The notes: a model not told the origin generated them from the letters alone. A stretch of 64,000 bases of DNA from Nostoc sp. MS1 (GCF_019976755.1 NZ_AP023441.1:1302001-1366000), one strand, 5' to 3'; numbered from the stretch's first letter, positions 44,587-53,280 are shown. A program made the numbers and translations.

Positions 44587-46659
44587 TTACCTTGAGTTAG
44601 CCTGTCCTAAAAAACTTCTCATCTCAGGTATTTCTAAGAACTTTTGCGTATCAGCAATTAGGCGATCGCTCCAGTTATTTTTCTTGAGAAAACCTAAATC
44701 TGCATATTGTTTATCAATGCTAAGTGCCTGTTGTGCCTTAGTAATTGCTTGTTCCTTTTCACCTTTGGTATATAGCACAACGGCTAATGCCATTAAAGGT
44801 TCGGCAAGTTTTTGATCAAGTGATATTGCACTTTCCCAATTCTTAATTGCTCTTTCTATATTGCCCTGGTCATGGTAAACAAAGCCCAAATTATCATAGG
44901 CTACGGCATACTTGGGATTAATTTTGAGGGCTAAGTTGTAATCAGCGATCGCCCCTTGCTGATCTCCCAATTTATAATAGCGGGCTATACCCCGGTTGTT
45001 ATAGGCTTGGGCATCGTTGGGATTAATTTTCAGGGCAGAGGTGTAGTCAGCAATCGCCCCTTTATAGTCTCCCAGATCCGAGCGGGCATTGCCCCGTCCG
45101 ATGTAGGCTTCGGCATAGTTGGGATTAATTTTGAGGGCAGTGTTGTAATCAGCGATTGCCCCTTGTTTGTCTCCCAAATCCAAGCGGGCTACACCCAGGT
45201 TGAGGTAGGCTAGGGCATAATTGGGATTAATTTTGAGGGCAGTGTTGTAATCAGCGATTGCTCCTTGTTTGTCTCCCAAAGTATAGCGGGCTAAACCCCG
45301 GTTGAGGTAGGCATCAGTATATTTGGGATTAATTTTGAGGGCAGTGTTGTAATCAGCGATTGCCCCTTGTTTGTCTCCCAAAGTATAGCGGGCTAAACCC
45401 CGGTTGAGGTAGGCATCAGTATATTTGGGATTAATTTTGAGGGCAGTGTTGTAATCAGCGATTGCCCCTTGTTTGTCTCCCAAAGCCGAGCGGGCATTAC
45501 CCCGACTGTAGTAAGCTTCGGCATAGTTGGGATTAATTTTGAGGGCAGTGTTGTAATCAGCGATTGCCCCTTGTTTGTCTCCCAAAGCCGAGTGGTCTAC
45601 ACCCAAGTTGAGGTAGGCTATGGCATAGTTGGGATTAATTTTGAGGGCAGTGTTGTAATCAGCGATTGCCCCTTGTTTGTCTCCCAAAGCCGAGCGGGCT
45701 ATACCCCGGTTGTTGTAGGCTATGGCATAGTTGGGATTAATTTTGAGGGCAGTGTTGTAATCAGCGATTGCCCCTTGGTTGTCTCCCAAAGTATAACGGG
45801 CATTACCCCGTCCGATGTAGAGTTCGGCTGAGTTGGGATTAATTTTGATACCTTGGGTAAAATCAGTGATCGCCCCTTGAAAGTCTCCCTTGTTATACTT
45901 ATCCACAGCCTGAATCAAGAAATCACCAGCTTTGGGTGCTGTTGCTACAGGTGTGTTCGGAGCAGAAATTCCTGTATCTACTCCAACTTGTGCTGACATT
46001 CGCAAAAATGTATTGATGGGAATGCCTAAATTAAAACCTGTTTTGGTTTGTTTGGTATCTAAATCTGCCCTACCGTGAACGCCAATGAGTTCGCCCTTTT
46101 CGTTCAATACTGCACCACCACTCATCCCTTCTGAGGTATTGTTACTGTAGACCAAAGCATAACCATCACGTAATGGTTTTGAGGCATTAGCCGTAATTGT
46201 CCCATTACTAAAAGTGTAGATTGACTGATTAATTGCAAATGTTGGCGCAGGATAACCAGCGACATAAGCCGTTGTGCCTTCACTACTGCTATCAGAGTTG
46301 CCGATTTTGGCTACATTGTAATTTTGATTGCTGCTAAACTCGACTACAGCTAAATCTACTCCTGGTAATTGTTTGACACTGCTGTAATTGACGGCATAAG
46401 TTTTACCATCAGCAGTCACAATTTCATAATTGTCTTTGACTTCTACGACATGAGCCGCAGTAAGAACTGTATAAGTATTGCCGTCTTTTTTAATAATTAC
46501 CCCAGAACCATATTTGGGCTTTTTACTTTGAATCAGCACTGTGATTTGTTTGGCAATATTATTGACTTCGCCTGCCGATAGTGCCATTACTGCTTGTGGT
46601 TGCACTATAGCGATCGCAACTCCAATGATTGCTGGGGTGATTTGATAATAAAATTTCAT
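44587..46659 (-). CDS. Exported trypsin-like serine protease with TPR repeats (array gene 5)
   Basis: A 690-residue protein, the largest of the array. Signal peptide, intact triad, about ten regular TPR units and two degenerate C-terminal units. Two consecutive units (45281-45382 and 45383-45484) are identical at all 102 bases, showing recent unit duplication. Its start lies 3 bp after the stop of the TPR-less protease, so it is the array member directly in the COP23 operon and perhaps the source of the downstream copies (inference). Confidence 0.92.
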   Translation of the reverse strand: MKFYYQITPAIIGVAIAIVQPQAVMALSAGEVNNIAKQITVLIQSKKPKYGSGVIIKKDGNTYTVLTAAHVVEVKDNYEIVTADGKTYAVNYSSVKQLPGVDLAVVEFSSNQNYNVAKIGNSDSSSEGTTAYVAGYPAPTFAINQSIYTFSNGTITANASKPLRDGYALVYSNNTSEGMSGGAVLNEKGELIGVHGRADLDTKQTKTGFNLGIPINTFLRMSAQVGVDTGISAPNTPVATAPKAGDFLIQAVDKYNKGDFQGAITDFTQGIKINPNSAELYIGRGNARYTLGDNQGAIADYNTALKINPNYAIAYNNRGIARSALGDKQGAIADYNTALKINPNYAIAYLNLGVDHSALGDKQGAIADYNTALKINPNYAEAYYSRGNARSALGDKQGAIADYNTALKINPKYTDAYLNRGLARYTLGDKQGAIADYNTALKINPKYTDAYLNRGLARYTLGDKQGAIADYNTALKINPNYALAYLNLGVARLDLGDKQGAIADYNTALKINPNYAEAYIGRGNARSDLGDYKGAIADYTSALKINPNDAQAYNNRGIARYYKLGDQQGAIADYNLALKINPKYAVAYDNLGFVYHDQGNIERAIKNWESAISLDQKLAEPLMALAVVLYTKGEKEQAITKAQQALSIDKQYADLGFLKKNNWSDRLIADTQKFLEIPEMRSFLGQANSR

Positions 46660-46662
46660 TAT

Positions 46663-47424
46663 TTAATCTCCTATAAGGTTTATCACTGTCTTGATTGGTA
46701 CAGCCCAACTCAGGTGAGTAATCTTTTGGTGCAAAGTTGGATCAGCTTCCGTACCATCAGCAAACACAGAAGGAGTATCCCACAAAGGGTAGGCGTGCAT
46801 TCCATTCACACCTACAACTTCACCGCGACTATTGAGTAACGCTCCCCCACTCATGCCCTTTTGGATCTCATTGGTGTAACCAATTTGGTATCCTCCCTCT
46901 AAAGCCTTGGGCAACATCAACGACACCTTACCAGTAGTCAAGACAAAGCCTTGCTCCCCAGATGGCTTTTCTGTCATGGGAAACCCAACAGCAAAAACCT
47001 CATCCCCCACTACAACAGAAGAACCAAGGGATGCGACTGAATAAGTAGTGCCAGTGCTGTGAAACTGTAATACAGCTAAATCATTGTTGCCAAAGTGATT
47101 AGTCTTGGGTATATTAGCCGACCAAATGCGACCATCGGCAGTTTGAATGCGATAGGGAGGTTTACTTGCACGCAGCACATGAGCATTTGTCAGCACAGTA
47201 TAAACTGTGCCTTGTCTTTGCAGAATAATTCCTGAACCTAAAAAATCTGACGATATCACTTTGACAGTGATGGCTTGCGCTTGCAGTTGCAGTTGTTTTA
47301 CAGATATTTGAGTTATTGGTTGTGGCGGTTGAGTCAGCTTGCTACTACTGATACTTGCCCATATTGACAGCGTAAAGCCAAACGCTCCAACACAGGCAAA
47401 CAGTGTTAATTTACGCCAGTTCAT
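46663..47424 (-). CDS. Exported trypsin-like serine protease without TPRs
   Basis: A 253-residue protein with an N-terminal hydrophobic signal/anchor (about 6-25) and one S1-type protease domain. Triad: T-N-A-H near 82, N-N-D-L-A near 115 and G-M-S-G-G near 190. Only distantly related to the array proteases (Q-T-A-D-G-R and A-V-G-F-P motifs kept). Its start codon follows the COP23 gene stop with no gap, and the TPR protease starts 3 bp after it, so the three form a tight operon. Confidence 0.9.
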   Translation of the reverse strand: MNWRKLTLFACVGAFGFTLSIWASISSSKLTQPPQPITQISVKQLQLQAQAITVKVISSDFLGSGIILQRQGTVYTVLTNAHVLRASKPPYRIQTADGRIWSANIPKTNHFGNNDLAVLQFHSTGTTYSVASLGSSVVVGDEVFAVGFPMTEKPSGEQGFVLTTGKVSLMLPKALEGGYQIGYTNEIQKGMSGGALLNSRGEVVGVNGMHAYPLWDTPSVFADGTEADPTLHQKITHLSWAVPIKTVINLIGD

Positions 47425-48012
47425 TTAAGGATTATTACTTTCGCCTGCACTTGGTTGAGATGGTGCAAAGTAAAGGAAAGCTTCGATATCAATATTAACG
47501 GGGTCGTTACTTGTCTCACCACCGCTTTGATTCGTGGCGTTTCCAGAAGCTAAAGCACGGCGGTCAAATAATTGGCGTGCGGTAGCGTCAGGATCGCTAC
47601 CAGGTTTAAGAGTGAATAACAGATTATTTTTGTTACAAACAGCATCTCTTTCAGCCGTGGCACACACTACTGGTTGTCTGTTGAGAATACCTGTTTTGAT
47701 ATATCTTAGAGTGCCGTTATCATAACTTCTTTGAAATCTATAAGATACTTGCTGACAGCGTTGCTGAGGTTTTAATCCCGGAAAGAAATCCGAAACCCAA
47801 TAAATTAGAGGTATTTTTTTGCGGTCTTGGGTGAAAACAAAGGTTGTAGGTACAGATTTACCTTTAAATTGACCCGTATCGCAACGAAAGGTTGCATTTC
47901 CAGCAAAGCTTGGTTGATTGAGGATAGTTGTGCTGACAAAGGTAGTGAGCATCCCCACCCCAAAAACTCTTACACCCCATGTCAAAAATTGACTAGATAT
48001 CGCCATAGTCAT
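47425..48012 (-). CDS. COP23-domain exported protein
   Basis: A 195-residue protein with a signal peptide (about 1-37; N-Q-P-S-F-A-G cleavage region) and a COP23-type domain. The domain contains F-x-C-D near 44, R-C-Q-Q-V-S near 83, V-V-C-A near 119 and V-C near 128, four cysteines that could form two disulfides, and an L-F-T-L-K-P-G-S-D-P motif. COP23 was described as a circadian oscillating polypeptide of a cyanobacterium; its function is not settled. A Ser/Asn-rich tail follows. It is the first gene of the protease operon, 121 bp after nadE. An ATG two codons inside is an alternative start. Confidence 0.85.
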   Translation of the reverse strand: MTMAISSQFLTWGVRVFGVGMLTTFVSTTILNQPSFAGNATFRCDTGQFKGKSVPTTFVFTQDRKKIPLIYWVSDFFPGLKPQQRCQQVSYRFQRSYDNGTLRYIKTGILNRQPVVCATAERDAVCNKNNLLFTLKPGSDPDATARQLFDRRALASGNATNQSGGETSNDPVNIDIEAFLYFAPSQPSAGESNNP

Positions 48013-48133
48013 AAATGCAACTTATTAAAAAAGGGTAAATCGCACTATTGCGGGAACACACTCAGCTACAAATGCAAAACAGTATATTTCGGATTATACA
48101 TATTCTGTAAAAATACCATATTCTTCTGGGTTT

Positions 48134-49840
48134 TTAATCATCATGCCCAGACTCAATTTTTTGGTAATTACTTTTAATCGCATTCCAGTTACTGGCTATT
48201 GGCATTCGCCAACCAGTACCAAAGGCGCGGTCAGTGATTTTTAAGCCTGGAGGTGCTTGGCGGCGCTTAAATTCTGCTCTTGCTAACATCTGGATAACTT
48301 TGTCTACTACTGTCTGGTCGTGTCCGGCTGCAACAATTTGCCTTACTGACTGATGGTCGTGAATTAGGCGTTGTAAGATGTTGTCTAAGATTTCGTAAGG
48401 GGGAAGGGAGTCTTGGTCAACTTGACCGGGTTTGAGTTCGGCGCTTGGTGCTTTGATGAGGATGTTTTCCGGGATGAGTGGGGAGTGGGAGTTTAGCCAT
48501 TTGCACAGGGAGTAGACGCGGGTTTTGGGAACATCTGCAATGACTGCTAAACCGCCGTTCATGTCGCCGTAGAGGGTACAGTAACCGACTGCCATTTCGG
48601 ATTTGTTGCCTGTGGATAGTAATAGGTAGCCGAATTTATTAGCGATCGCCATTAATAAGTTACCGCGAATCCGTGACTGAATATTCTCCTCCGCCAGTCC
48701 AAATTCTGTACCTGCAAATAACCCCGCCAAGCTATTATCGAAGCTTTGCATTAACTCGCCAATGGGTAAAATCTGCGTTTTAATTCCCAAATTATCAGCT
48801 AATGCTACAGCATCACTAATAGAATGTTCTGAACTATAAGGGGATGGCATTAATACACCCAAGACGTTTTCTTTACCTAATGCCGCACTAGCAATTGTCG
48901 CTACAAGTGCAGAATCAATTCCTCCACTTAAACCTAATACTACTTTAGAAAATCCGCATTTTTGGGCATAATCTTTCACGCCTAAAACTAAAGCGTGCCA
49001 AATTTCTTCCTCTTCTAATTCATATACAGGAGCAACGGAATTTAATGTAAAATCTCGTTTTGTTTCGTCAAATTCTACTGTAATTAAATCAGTGGTAAAA
49101 CTCTTAGCACGACACATAACTTCGCCTTGCCGATTTAAAGCAAAACTACTACCATCAAAAAGTAAATCATCATTACCGCCGACTTGGTTAGTATAAATAA
49201 CTGGCTGCTGAAACCTTACTGCAATATGTTTCAGCATTGCTTCTCGGAAGCTTGGCTTACCCACAGTGTAAGGTGAAGCCGATAAATTAACAATGAACTC
49301 TACACCTAATGTTGTCAAATCAGCAATAGGATTTACTATATAACTACGTTTGCCCCAAAACTCTTCGTCATTCCATAAATCTTCACAAATTGTCACGCCA
49401 ATCTTGAGATTATCTAATACAAAATGATTAGATTGTTGCCCTGCTTCAAAATAACGTTGTTCATCAAACACATCATAAGTAGGCAATAGTCGCTTATGAA
49501 AGTATTCCTTAACTTTGCCATTTTCTAATAAAGCTATGCTGTTAAATAAAGGTTTTCCCCCTGTAGTATAAGCTTGATGATTTGCATCAACCGTACCAAC
49601 TAATACAGCCAAATTCGCAGGTAAATCTTGAGCCAATTGATGCAACGTAACGGTCATAGCTTCTAGAAAACTAGGATTTAATAATAAATCCCGTGGAGGA
49701 TAGCCACACAAAGATAATTCTGGTGTTAACAATAATCTTGCACCTTTAGCGACTGCCTGCTGTGCCATTTCCAGCATCTTCTGAGCATTACCTGACAAGT
49801 CACCAATTATAGGGTTAATTTGAGCGATCGCAATTTTCAT
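48134..49840 (-). CDS. nadE: Glutamine-dependent NAD+ synthase
   Basis: A 568-residue cytosolic enzyme that amidates deamido-NAD to NAD using glutamine. The N-terminal nitrilase-like glutaminase domain (about 1-250) shows L-T-P-E-L-S (Glu), Y-F-H-K-R-L (Lys) and T-I-C-E-D-L-W (Cys152). The C-terminal synthetase has the PP-loop L-S-G-G-I-D-S-A near 305 and S-T-G-N-K-S-E near 410. Length is normal. It is the last gene of the pncB-nadD-nrtR-nadE group; a repeat stretch of TCATTAG heptamers lies just upstream. Confidence 0.95.
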   Translation of the reverse strand: MKIAIAQINPIIGDLSGNAQKMLEMAQQAVAKGARLLLTPELSLCGYPPRDLLLNPSFLEAMTVTLHQLAQDLPANLAVLVGTVDANHQAYTTGGKPLFNSIALLENGKVKEYFHKRLLPTYDVFDEQRYFEAGQQSNHFVLDNLKIGVTICEDLWNDEEFWGKRSYIVNPIADLTTLGVEFIVNLSASPYTVGKPSFREAMLKHIAVRFQQPVIYTNQVGGNDDLLFDGSSFALNRQGEVMCRAKSFTTDLITVEFDETKRDFTLNSVAPVYELEEEEIWHALVLGVKDYAQKCGFSKVVLGLSGGIDSALVATIASAALGKENVLGVLMPSPYSSEHSISDAVALADNLGIKTQILPIGELMQSFDNSLAGLFAGTEFGLAEENIQSRIRGNLLMAIANKFGYLLLSTGNKSEMAVGYCTLYGDMNGGLAVIADVPKTRVYSLCKWLNSHSPLIPENILIKAPSAELKPGQVDQDSLPPYEILDNILQRLIHDHQSVRQIVAAGHDQTVVDKVIQMLARAEFKRRQAPPGLKITDRAFGTGWRMPIASNWNAIKSNYQKIESGHDD

Positions 49841-49849
49841 AGTTATTAG

Positions 49850-49870
49850 TCATTAGTCATTAGTCATTAG
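49850..49870. repeat. Heptamer tandem repeat (TCATTAG)
   Basis: Three copies of the ATTAGTC/TCATTAG heptamer in the gap between the NrtR-like gene and nadE, followed by a GCGGAGCGGGGCG dispersed repeat near 49902. Confidence 0.75.
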
Positions 49871-49931
49871 CTACAACTGTTCGCCTATCAGTAATTACGT
49901 TAGCGGAGCGGGGCGGGAGCATCGTTACGAA

Positions 49932-50678
49932 TTAAATAAATACCAAAGGTTTATCTTTAAAAGGTGCAAAAGCTTCTGCATCAAATTTATATAAACTGGC
50001 GGGACGACCTGCTCCTCTTGATACTTTAACCCCGGTATCTGATAAAAATCCTAGCTTCAATAAACGGGCGCGGAAATTAGAGTAATCGGAGAAGTTTTCG
50101 CCTAAAACTGTTGTATATAACTGATATAAATCACTTAAAGTAAACATTTCTGGCAAAACTTCAAAAGCCACAGGGCTGTATTCCAATTTATTACGTAAGC
50201 GCCTATGCCCATAAGCCAAAATTTCATTATGGTCAAATGCTAATTTTGGCACTTGCTTGACTGGATACCAAGCAATACCTGTAACACCATCAGCAATTAA
50301 TTCTGCTTCTTCAAATCTAACAAGAGCAAAGTAACTAACCGAGAGGTAACGAACACCATAACTATCATTTACTTCTCTGGGGTCACGGTTGGGGCCACCA
50401 AAAGTATATAACTGTTCTAAATAGAGATTTTTGACTCTAATTTTCTCTGCCATAATGCGATAAGCCGCATCTTCTAAAGACTCTCCTTCTCGCACCAAAG
50501 TACCAGGAAGACTCCAATAATTTAGAAATGGTTCTTGCTGTCTCATTACTAACAGAACTAACAGCCGATTTTTTTCAGTATCTACAGAAAAAATTACATT
50601 ATCTACACCAACCTTAAAATCAGCCAAAGGTTGTTGATTTAACGAAGTTGGAAACTTTTTGTGGTTGCGTCCTGGCAT
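49932..50678 (-). CDS. nrtR: NrtR-like Nudix-domain transcriptional regulator of NAD metabolism
   Basis: A 248-residue protein with an N-terminal Nudix domain (about 20-150) and a C-terminal winged-helix domain (about 165-248; F-T-L-S-D-L-Y-Q-L-Y and G-R-P-A-S-L-Y). The Nudix box keeps G-T-L-V-R-E-G-E-S-L-E-D but the catalytic R-E-x-x-E-E part reads R-I-M-A-E-K, so hydrolysis is unlikely. That is the known design of NrtR, which senses ADP-ribose and represses NAD genes, including in cyanobacteria. It overlaps nadD by 40 bp. The palindrome at 52728 is a candidate operator. Confidence 0.85.
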   Translation of the reverse strand: MPGRNHKKFPTSLNQQPLADFKVGVDNVIFSVDTEKNRLLVLLVMRQQEPFLNYWSLPGTLVREGESLEDAAYRIMAEKIRVKNLYLEQLYTFGGPNRDPREVNDSYGVRYLSVSYFALVRFEEAELIADGVTGIAWYPVKQVPKLAFDHNEILAYGHRRLRNKLEYSPVAFEVLPEMFTLSDLYQLYTTVLGENFSDYSNFRARLLKLGFLSDTGVKVSRGAGRPASLYKFDAEAFAPFKDKPLVFI

Positions 50679-51241
50679 TTGTACAAATGCTGTTGATTAA
50701 TATAAGCGACAATAGGGGGGGTTAGAGCTTCGGTATCTCCGTGTTCGCGGTAGGCGGTTGAGGAAACATCTAGACCTGTAAAAGAGGCGATCGCAATTTT
50801 GCCTCCTAGTTGTTGGATAGTTTCTACACTAGATTCATCTATTACATATCCGGGTCGTGGCACAATCAACAACTGCACCTGCTGTAATAATTCTTCAATT
50901 CGATACCAACGCGGTAATTGACTCAGCAAATCTGAACCAATTACTAAAGTAAACTCTGTTTGTGTACCCCAACGCAATTTCGCCTTCTCCACTGTTTCCA
51001 GAGTTCTCAAGCTACTCAAGTCCTGCTCTAAAGCAATATTCTGTCTGGGCGCATCTATATCCGCAATCAACAGCCGCAACATCGCCGCCCGATGTGCTAA
51101 CAAGGCTTGATGAGCTTTAAACGGGTTATCCGCCGCCCACACAGCTACCCAATCATAACGCTCAGACAACCACCACAGAATAGTTTGATGTCCGGCTGTT
51201 GGTGGATCTGCACTTGTTCCAAATAAAGCGATTTTGTTCAT
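50639..51241 (-). CDS. nadD: Nicotinate-nucleotide adenylyltransferase
   Basis: A 200-residue nucleotidyltransferase converting nicotinate mononucleotide and ATP into deamido-NAD. N-terminal A-L-F-G-T-S-A-D-P-P-T-A-G-H motif (the G-x-x-x-P-x-x-x-G-H signature) near 4, and the late S-S-T-A-Y-R motif near 162 (the S-S-T-x-x-R signature). It supplies the substrate for NadE. Sits between pncB and nrtR; heptamer repeats fill the 64-bp gap on its pncB side. Confidence 0.9.
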   Translation of the reverse strand: MNKIALFGTSADPPTAGHQTILWWLSERYDWVAVWAADNPFKAHQALLAHRAAMLRLLIADIDAPRQNIALEQDLSSLRTLETVEKAKLRWGTQTEFTLVIGSDLLSQLPRWYRIEELLQQVQLLIVPRPGYVIDESSVETIQQLGGKIAIASFTGLDVSSTAYREHGDTEALTPPIVAYINQQHLYKCQDATTKSFQLR

Positions 51242-51305
51242 AGTTATTTAGTCATTAGTCATTGGTCATTAGTCAACAGTCCATAGTTTTTCTCCTCTGC
51301 TTCCC

Positions 51306-52694
51306 CTACTCCCTACTCCCCACTCCCTTCTTCGTCTGTTCTGTTAACTCTTGCAGTGTGCTAGAAATTTCTACGGGTACGGAAATAGGATTATCTAAAC
51401 GTCGTGTTTGTTCGCTGAGGCTGGTGACGGAGGCGGCGGTGCGTTGGCGGATTTCTGCTAGGGTTGGAGGCGGTTGTAGGTGTTGACCTTGTTTAACGAC
51501 TAGTTGTAGTAAGGGTGTTTCTTGTGCGAGAGGTGTATCTGTAATTAACCCCAGTCTATCGACTGTGGCTTTACCTTCCGCATACGACCGGAAAATTTGC
51601 TTGCGTCCTGGGTATGTTACTTTACCACTGGACTGTTTCATGACTGGGATATTATTAATTTCTACGAGTTTATAAACTCCGTTGACGGGGGAACCTGTGA
51701 CCAGTTTGGTTCCTAGTCCGTAACCATCGATTTCTGCACCGGCTGCTTTGAGTTTGGCAATTTCCCATTCATCTAGGTCGCCGCTTGCAAAGATGTCTAC
51801 TTCTGGTAGGAGCGATCGCACTTGTTTTGATAGGCTAACTAAGTCACCAGAATCTAGCCTCACCCCCGATAATTGCATTTTTCCACTATTCACTTTCTCG
51901 GCTAACTGTTGAGCAGCCGCAACGGTATCATAAGTATCTATTAATAATGGCGCACCAGGAAAGTAGCGATGAAACGCACTAAAAGCTTCACCTTCACTGC
52001 CTTCCATCGCCGACAACGCCATAACCAAGGCGTGAGCCATCGTACCACTAGGTTGTTGTCCCAGTTGTAGCGCTGCTAACACATTGGAGGTGGCATCTAA
52101 GCCGCCAGCTAATGCTGCCCTAGCTGCCCACAAGGAGGCTTGGGGGCTAAAGGCTCGTCTTGTACCAAATTCTAAAAGTGTTGCTTGCTCACCCGCTATA
52201 TCACGGAGGCGTGCTGCCCTTGTCGCTACTAGGGTTTGGTAGTTAATAGTATTTAATAAATACGTTTCTACTAACTGTGCTTGCCAAAGTGGTGCTTCCA
52301 CCCGTAAAAATGGTTCGTTGGCAAATACGGCTGTCCCTTCTGGTACTGCCCAAACATCCCCAGTAAATCGAGCCTCTGCCAGCAATGACCAAAAACTTTC
52401 TTCTACATGCGCAAAAATGCCTGTAGCTTGTAATGCCGCTATTTGTTCCGGGCTAAAGCGTAACTTTTCTAAATATTCGAGTGCTTGCGCTAGTCCCATT
52501 GCAATTAAGTAGCCAAAATCCTCTGGCAAGCGTCGCACAAATAATTCAAAACTAGCTTGTTTTTGTTCTAAGCCCTCACCTGTATAACAAGCTGCCATTG
52601 TCAGCTGATATAGGTCGGTAAGTAAGCTGTAGTCAGCAGCAGAGATGTTTAATTCTGGGGTTTGCTGAGTATCCCAGATGGGGATAGTTGTCAT
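51306..52694 (-). CDS. pncB: Nicotinate phosphoribosyltransferase
   Basis: A 462-residue enzyme that salvages nicotinate to nicotinate mononucleotide. It begins with the Y-S-L-L-T-D-L-Y-Q-L-T-M-A segment near 22, includes E-F-G-T-R-R-A near 175 and the phosphate-binding G-V-R-L-D-S-G-D-L near 277 and G-Y-G-L-G-T-K-L near 323. The last residues (K-K-G-V-G-S-R-E) are encoded by a GGGAGTGGGGAGTAGG repeat, so the natural C-terminus has been extended by repeat DNA. First gene of the NAD operon, with a perfect palindrome 33 bp before the start codon. Confidence 0.93.
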   Translation of the reverse strand: MTTIPIWDTQQTPELNISAADYSLLTDLYQLTMAACYTGEGLEQKQASFELFVRRLPEDFGYLIAMGLAQALEYLEKLRFSPEQIAALQATGIFAHVEESFWSLLAEARFTGDVWAVPEGTAVFANEPFLRVEAPLWQAQLVETYLLNTINYQTLVATRAARLRDIAGEQATLLEFGTRRAFSPQASLWAARAALAGGLDATSNVLAALQLGQQPSGTMAHALVMALSAMEGSEGEAFSAFHRYFPGAPLLIDTYDTVAAAQQLAEKVNSGKMQLSGVRLDSGDLVSLSKQVRSLLPEVDIFASGDLDEWEIAKLKAAGAEIDGYGLGTKLVTGSPVNGVYKLVEINNIPVMKQSSGKVTYPGRKQIFRSYAEGKATVDRLGLITDTPLAQETPLLQLVVKQGQHLQPPPTLAEIRQRTAASVTSLSEQTRRLDNPISVPVEISSTLQELTEQTKKGVGSRE

Positions 52695-53127
52695 GCAAGC
52701 GCTTCCTTAAAAGAATGCTTCTTTATATTATGGTAGTTTTTACCATAAATGTTGTCAAGTAGCAAAATATTTTTGCTATATGCGGCTTAATACAGGCATC
52801 TTCAGCAATCAATAATCTAATATAGATTAATTACTTAATAATTTTTAATAGTTAAAATGAATAATATCTCGTCATAGCTTTTTTTTAAAAAGTCAGGAAT
52901 TAAGGTCACGTTCCTGCTATCGCACTCAATTTACAGTCTTTACTATGAGAATTTTTGGGTTAAAATGTAAGTGAAAGCTTTTGCTTGCAAAGAAGTTAAA
53001 GTATTGCAAAGCTATCTGAAAAAATATTGCAGATATTCTCGATATATTGAGAAAAAGAGTCAGCTAAGATTATTTGAATTAGATTAGATGAATCACCAGG
53101 AATTGGCTCAAATAGGAGTCTAACTTT
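52695..53127. other. Intergenic region between pncB and a small gene
   Basis: Apart from the palindrome near 52728 and the ribosome-binding site of the small gene (AGGAG at 53114-53118), no feature was recognised in this AT-rich 430-bp gap. Confidence 0.5.
52728..52748. promoter_or_regulatory. Palindrome upstream of pncB, candidate NrtR operator
   Basis: Perfect 8-bp arms TTATGGTA and TACCATAA separated by GTTTT, 33 bp upstream of the pncB start. A single-operator position like this fits autoregulation of the NAD operon by its Nudix regulator. Confidence 0.6.
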
Positions 53128-53280
53128 ATGGCTATTTCCAAAATGCTTGCTGGCGTAATGCAATATGTCTCTGAAGCTTTCTTGCGGATTTTTGGCCCTA
53201 CAGACGATGCGTATCCAATTATAGGAGTACAACCATTTACAGGTGAACCTTATAAAAAAAGTGCAGCAGATACTTGGTAA
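53128..53280 (+). CDS. Small conserved-looking protein, 50 residues
   Basis: A 50-residue protein starting M-A-I-S-K-M-L-A-G-V-M-Q-Y-V-S-E-A-F and ending P-Y-K-K-S-A-A-D-T-W. An AGGAG site sits 9 bp before the ATG and a good terminator follows at 53371. The first half is an amphipathic helix; the second half is Pro/Gly-rich (G-V-Q-P-F-T-G-E-P-Y). The minus-strand frame over the same DNA has no comparable signals. I do not know its function. Confidence 0.72.
   Translation: MAISKMLAGVMQYVSEAFLRIFGPTDDAYPIIGVQPFTGEPYKKSAADTW

Noticed and set aside
45469..45831. Plus-strand frames opposite the TPR repeats (G-I-V-G-I-N-F-E-G-S-V-V-I-S-D repeats)
   Set aside because: They are reverse-strand shadows of the repeated TPR codons; the periodicity comes from the real genes.
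36348..48012. TPR proteases as a phage-defence or CRISPR-associated system
   Set aside because: The proteases have signal peptides and no cas, CHAT or sensor genes are nearby, so an intracellular defence system is not supported.
52996..53232. 78-codon minus-strand frame over the small plus-strand gene
   Set aside because: The plus-strand 50-codon frame has a ribosome-binding site and its own terminator; this one has neither.
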